From NCBI RefSeq assembly GCF_024206495.1, contig NZ_JAMBPQ010000031.1:16705-80704 (forward strand): a DNA stretch of 64,000 bases, given 5' to 3'. The number at the start of each line of letters is the position of its first letter. Position 1 is the first letter of the stretch. The DNA is from Paraburkholderia sp. CNPSo 3272 (GTDB lineage: Bacteria > Pseudomonadota > Gammaproteobacteria > Burkholderiales > Burkholderiaceae). The notes beneath the pieces are model-generated. The model was given only the letters and a program-made list of their open reading frames with translations, did no database searches and was not told where the DNA came from. The translations under genes and the position numbers were made by a program. Positions 60,727 through 64,000 of this stretch are shown here, one piece after another.

Positions 60727-61359
60727 TCAGCGCTGCGTGAGCAGCATGTACATCTGCACGACGATGTCGGGCGAGAACGTGAACGGCACCCAGCCGTGGC
60801 CCGTGTGACGCAGCACCAGCAGGCGGTCGCCGTTGGATTGTTTCTGCACGGCCATCATCGGATTCTTCGTCGATGCGAAACGCCAGCCTTGCGGAATGCC
60901 GGGCGGCGGTTCGGGCTGCATCGAAGCGCGTGCGTTCGACAGCTCCTCGATCATCTGGCCGACTTGCAGCGCGTTGAGCGTCACCGTCTGGCCGCCGATC
61001 GTCAGCGTGATCTCGTTTTGCGACGGGCGCGCCACGTGCAGTTCGGGCTGCGCAGGCGCGGCGTGGGCCGCCTCGACAGCGGGTTCGATGGCTTCGGCAG
61101 TGTCGATCACGGTTGCATTGGCGGCTTCAACGGGTTCTGCGGTGGCGGCCGCATCGGCAGCCTCCGCGGCCGTATCGACGGCAACGGTCGGCGGCTGCCC
61201 AGCGGCGGTTTGCTCCGCTTCGCTGCTTGCAACGGGAGATTCCTGGTGGGGAACTGCGGCGGCGCGTTCATCGGCGCGCGGTGCGTGCGCGGCGGCGGCG
61301 GCCTGAAGGAGCTGATCGACGCCCGCTTCGAGCACGCCAATCTGGTCTTGGAGATTCAT
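60727..61359 (-). CDS. Hypothetical protein with Ala/Glu-rich middle
   Basis: The 210-residue protein is not recognised. A short N-terminal helix (MNLQDQIGVLEAGVDQLLQAAAA) is followed by a low-complexity Ala/Glu/Thr stretch (about 20-110). A compact C-terminal domain (about 110-210) contains ITLTIGGQTVTLNALQVGQMIEELSNARASM, GWRFASTKNPMMAVQKQSNGDRLLVLRHTGHGWVPFTFSP and DIVVQMYMLLTQR. No signal peptide is seen. It lies between hpnB and hpnA and is conserved-looking only in its C-terminal half. Confidence 0.65.
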   Translation of the reverse strand: MNLQDQIGVLEAGVDQLLQAAAAAHAPRADERAAAVPHQESPVASSEAEQTAAGQPPTVAVDTAAEAADAAATAEPVEAANATVIDTAEAIEPAVEAAHAAPAQPELHVARPSQNEITLTIGGQTVTLNALQVGQMIEELSNARASMQPEPPPGIPQGWRFASTKNPMMAVQKQSNGDRLLVLRHTGHGWVPFTFSPDIVVQMYMLLTQR

Positions 61360-61468
61360 GCGAGCTTCTCAGGTAAGACCCGCGATTCTACCCGCAGCTC
61401 ACATGCATTGCCCTTCAGGCGTTGTATGCATGTCGCAAGAAAAGTTGTAACAGTTTCCTTTGCTTCGC

Positions 61469-62491
61469 TCATTTTGCGTTCAGATAGCCGGCCTCGCGGA
61501 ACCATGCGAGCGCATCTTTCAAGCCCTCGCGGTACGGCCGCGCGCGATAACCCAGCTCGCGCTCCGCCTTCGCCGACGTGAAATACATCTTGTTTTTTGA
61601 CATCTTGAGCGCATCGACGGTCACGAACGGCTCGCGCTTCGTGAAGCGCGCAACGGCTTCCGCGCCCATCGCAAGCGGATAGAGCGGCCAGCGCGGCAGC
61701 GCGATCGTGGGCGGCTTGCGGCCGACCATGCCGGCGATGTCGGTGAGCATCTGCTGCAGCGGCAAATTCTCGCCGCCGAGGATGTAGCGCTCGCCGATGC
61801 GTCCGCGCTCCAGCGCGAGGAAGTGGCCGTTCGCCACGTCGTCCACGTGCGCGAGGTTCAGGCCGGTGTCGACGAACGCGGGAATCTTGCCCGTCGCCGC
61901 TTCGACGATGATGCGGCCGGTGGGCGTGGGCTTCACGTCGCGCGGGCCGATCGGCGTGGACGGATTGACGATCACGGCGGGTAGCCCGTCGCGCTCGATC
62001 ATGCGCTCCACGGCGCGCTCGGACAGCACCTTGCTGCGCTTGTACACGCCAATGGCCTGCTCGGGCGTGAGCGGCGAGGTTTCGTCGGCGGACTTGCCCG
62101 AACTCGTGACCTTGAGCGTGGCCACGCTGCTCGTGTAGACGATGCGCTCCACGCCAGCGTCGAGCGCCGCGCGCATGGTGGCTTCGGCGCCTTCGAGGTT
62201 GGCGCGTTCGATCTCGTGCGGATCGGGCGCCCACAGACGGTAGTCGGCGGCCACATGGAACAGGTAGCGCACGCCGTCGAGCGCACGGCGCATGGAGGCG
62301 GCGTCGCGCATGTCGCCGGTGACGATTTCGGCGTCGAGCGCTTCGAGGTTCTTGCGCGGGCTCGTCGCGCGCACCAGCAGGCGCACCGCATAGCCCTTTT
62401 CCTGCGCGATGCGGGCGACGGCCGAGCCGACGAAGCCGGACGCGCCGGTGATCAGCACGAGATCGCGGTTGGCTCGGGAGGTGTCGGTCAT
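61469..62491 (-). CDS. hpnA: Hopanoid-associated sugar epimerase/dehydratase HpnA
   Basis: The 340-residue extended SDR has the NAD motif TGASGFVGSAVAR near residue 15 and the catalytic Tyr-Lys pair in VYKRSKVLSERAV. LINE features of NDP-sugar epimerases (YLFHVAADYRLWAPDPHEIERANLEGAE, NPSTPIGPRDVKPTPTGRIIV) are clear. HpnA is the hopanoid-locus epimerase, presumably preparing a sugar for side-chain glycosylation. ATG 62491 is preferred to 62536, which adds an Arg-rich leader. Confidence 0.92.
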   Translation of the reverse strand: MTDTSRANRDLVLITGASGFVGSAVARIAQEKGYAVRLLVRATSPRKNLEALDAEIVTGDMRDAASMRRALDGVRYLFHVAADYRLWAPDPHEIERANLEGAEATMRAALDAGVERIVYTSSVATLKVTSSGKSADETSPLTPEQAIGVYKRSKVLSERAVERMIERDGLPAVIVNPSTPIGPRDVKPTPTGRIIVEAATGKIPAFVDTGLNLAHVDDVANGHFLALERGRIGERYILGGENLPLQQMLTDIAGMVGRKPPTIALPRWPLYPLAMGAEAVARFTKREPFVTVDALKMSKNKMYFTSAKAERELGYRARPYREGLKDALAWFREAGYLNAK

Positions 62492-62619
62492 TGCAGGGTC
62501 GTTTCCATGTTCGGTGTTGGCGCGGCGGCGTGGCACGGATTGTACGTGGCGCTAGCCCGGCGCGTGCGCGCGTTGGCGTCTACAATGCCGACCGTAAAGC
62601 CTGCTTGGAGAAACGAACA

Positions 62620-62916
62620 ATGAGCGAACCGGATCTGGATACGCGCCTCGAAACGTACTACGTGCGCGTGCACGGGACGGTGCAGGGCGTGGGTTTTCGT
62701 CATGCGACGGTGCGCCAGGCGCACGCGCTGCGCATTCGCGGCTACGTCGCGAACATGGAGGACGGCTCGGTCGAAGCCGTGATCCAGGGCACGGCGAACC
62801 AGGTGGACCGCATGCTTTCGTGGCTGCGCCACGGGCCGCCGGCTGCGCGCGTCAGTTCGGTGGAGAGCGAGGAACGCCTGACCGAAAAACGCTACGAACG
62901 CTTCGAGCAGCACTGA
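62620..62916 (+). CDS. Acylphosphatase
   Basis: The 98-residue protein has both active-site residues of the family: R27 in GTVQGVGFRHAT and N45 in GYVANMEDGSVEAVIQG. It hydrolyses acyl phosphates in the cytoplasm. GGAG lies 12 nt upstream of the ATG. It is a single gene ending at the terminator at 62930, convergent with egtD. Confidence 0.95.
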   Translation: MSEPDLDTRLETYYVRVHGTVQGVGFRHATVRQAHALRIRGYVANMEDGSVEAVIQGTANQVDRMLSWLRHGPPAARVSSVESEERLTEKRYERFEQH

Positions 62917-62929
62917 GATTCGCCCGATA

Positions 62930-62968
62930 AAAAAGCGGTGCGCCAGGCATCTGGCGCACCGCTTTTTC
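62930..62968. terminator. Bidirectional Rho-independent terminator
   Basis: AAAAGCGGTGCGCCA and TGGCGCACCGCTTTTT form a long stem with a 6-nt loop, with A- and T-runs on either side. It separates the convergent acylphosphatase and egtD genes. Confidence 0.92.
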
Positions 62969-62982
62969 GTTCAAGACGTTGC

Positions 62983-63987
62983 TTACTTCACGGCCAGCAG
63001 GCTCTCCGCGAATCCCCAATCCTTTTCGACCCACTGACGCGTACATTCGAAGCCCGCGTCGGCGGCGATCGCCGGGATTTCGTCGGCGTGATACTTGTGG
63101 CTGCTCTCGGTCCAGATCGTCTCGCCTGCGCCGATCTCGACGGTCAGATTCGCCGAGTGCACCTCGGCGTGCACGTTGCGCTTCGCGCGCAGATGCATCT
63201 CGATGCTGCGCACGTCCGGATTGAAGCGCGCGACGTGCTCGAAGTCGTGCAGGTTGAAGTCGGCGTTCAGCTCGCGGTTGATGCGCGACAGCAAGTTCAG
63301 GTTGAACGCGGCCGTCGCGCCGATGGCGTCGTCGTAGGCGGCGATCAGCGTGTCCACGGGCTTCACGAGGTCGGTGCCGAGCAGCAGCGTGTCGCCCTGG
63401 CGCAGCATCGCGCGGATGTCACGCAGGAAGCGCGTGGCCGCGAGGCGCGCGAAGTTGCCGATCGTGCTGCCGAGAAAGAGTACGAGCAGTTGCTCGCCCT
63501 CTTTGCGCTGGCGGCTCACCTCTGAAAGTCCGGCGAGATAGTCGCGCTCGTAGCCGACGATCGAAATGCGCTCGATGTCGGCGAGTTCGCGCCGGCATAG
63601 TTGCAGCGCGGTACGCGAAATCTCGATCGGGCAGTACGACGTGGGGCGCTTGCGGCAGAGCGCTTCGAGAATGCGGCGCGTCTTGCGGCCGCTGCCGCTG
63701 CCGAGTTCGGCGACTTTCACGTCGGAAGGCAGCGCCTCGACGATCTCGGACGCGTAGCGCGTGAGCAGGCGCTCCTCGCTGCGCGTGACGCCATATTCGG
63801 GCAGCACGGTGATGACCTCGAAGAGGGCGGAGCCGACTTCGTCATACAGATACTTCGACGGCAGTTCCTTTTGCGGCGAGCGCATCAAGCCTGCGCGCAC
63901 TTCGGCGGCAAATGCGTTGGCGGCGGAGGAAAGGGCAAATGCGCTGGCGGGGTCGGCAACGGCGGGGCGGGGCGCAGAAAGTGGCAT
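62983..63987 (-). CDS. egtD: L-histidine N-alpha-methyltransferase EgtD
   Basis: The 334-residue SAM-dependent methyltransferase trimethylates histidine to hercynine in ergothioneine synthesis. It shows the SAM motif VAELGSGSGRKTRRIL, the EgtD segments LPSKYLYDEVGSALFEVITVLPEYGVTRSEERLL and VLFLGSTIGNF, and WTESSHKYHADEI. Residues LGTDLVKPVDTLIAAYDD are also typical. The gene ends near the right window edge; egtB would be expected just upstream, outside the window. Confidence 0.95.
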   Translation of the reverse strand: MPLSAPRPAVADPASAFALSSAANAFAAEVRAGLMRSPQKELPSKYLYDEVGSALFEVITVLPEYGVTRSEERLLTRYASEIVEALPSDVKVAELGSGSGRKTRRILEALCRKRPTSYCPIEISRTALQLCRRELADIERISIVGYERDYLAGLSEVSRQRKEGEQLLVLFLGSTIGNFARLAATRFLRDIRAMLRQGDTLLLGTDLVKPVDTLIAAYDDAIGATAAFNLNLLSRINRELNADFNLHDFEHVARFNPDVRSIEMHLRAKRNVHAEVHSANLTVEIGAGETIWTESSHKYHADEIPAIAADAGFECTRQWVEKDWGFAESLLAVK

Positions 63988-64000
63988 GCGGGCTCCAGGG

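Noticed and set aside
1..64000. CRISPR arrays, rRNA, tRNA and intact insertion sequences
   Set aside because: I saw no regular repeat-spacer pattern, tRNA-like cloverleaf or transposase gene while reading; this was not a computed search.

Overview
The window is GC-rich, tightly packed DNA from a Burkholderiaceae bacterium, most likely Paraburkholderia or a close relative. This is judged from gene families and order; no search was run. It spans the replication origin of a secondary replicon (chromosome 2 or a chromid). A Rep_3-type initiator gene (27617-28975), parAB with palindromic parS-like sites (29112-31150), a KfrA-like coiled-coil gene (24545-25747) and an array of about twenty 17-bp repeats (26144-27496) sit together. 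kbl-tdh and the hopanoid genes nearby are also found near the chromosome 2 origin in Burkholderia.

Left part (1-24500): the end of an ABC transporter ATPase gene; a conserved hypothetical gene; two tandem DUF2957 lipoprotein genes and an OmpW-type porin gene; a MerR regulator followed by a five-gene catabolic operon (Baeyer-Villiger-type flavin monooxygenase, SDR, di-iron-like hydrolase, epoxide-hydrolase-like and serine alpha/beta hydrolases); a periplasmic protein; a DsbG-like thioredoxin; small regulator/transporter units (TetR-DUF1348, AraC-EamA); a YceI lipoprotein; the threonine-degradation operon kbl-tdh with a divergent XRE-cupin regulator; a small gene behind an almost canonical LexA box; and a tyrosine-recombinase-like protein that has lost its catalytic residues.

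Origin (24500-32000): kfrA-like gene, AT-rich stretch, five repeats phased at 22-23 bp followed by looser repeats, repA, then convergent parAB with one parS filling the parA-parB gap and two more upstream. Three DnaA boxes lie at 31910-31970. The same 17-mer, GGTGAGNNNNTTCGGGA, also occurs at 461, 597, 831, 2041, 2160, 2237, 2281, 14090, 14126, 14936 and 24528, almost all between genes, and once inside hpnD at 39167. This dispersed set is the most striking signal in the window and looks like a RepA titration, handcuffing or copy-control system.

Right part (32000-64000): an FMN reductase, a hybrid histidine kinase, and a cheY-cheC-diguanylate cyclase operon behind a sigma-28-like promoter. The rest is a large hopanoid region: hpnD-hpnE-shc-hpnG, a YciA-like thioesterase, mlaA-hpnN opposite hpnM, ispH-hpnH, hpnC-hpnB and hpnA. 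Together these cover head-to-head squalene synthesis from farnesyl diphosphate, cyclisation to hopene, addition and trimming of the adenosyl side chain, and transport to the outer membrane. A cstA-ybdD transporter unit with a divergent two-component system and a secreted beta-propeller gene lies inside this region. The window ends with an acylphosphatase gene and egtD (ergothioneine synthesis).
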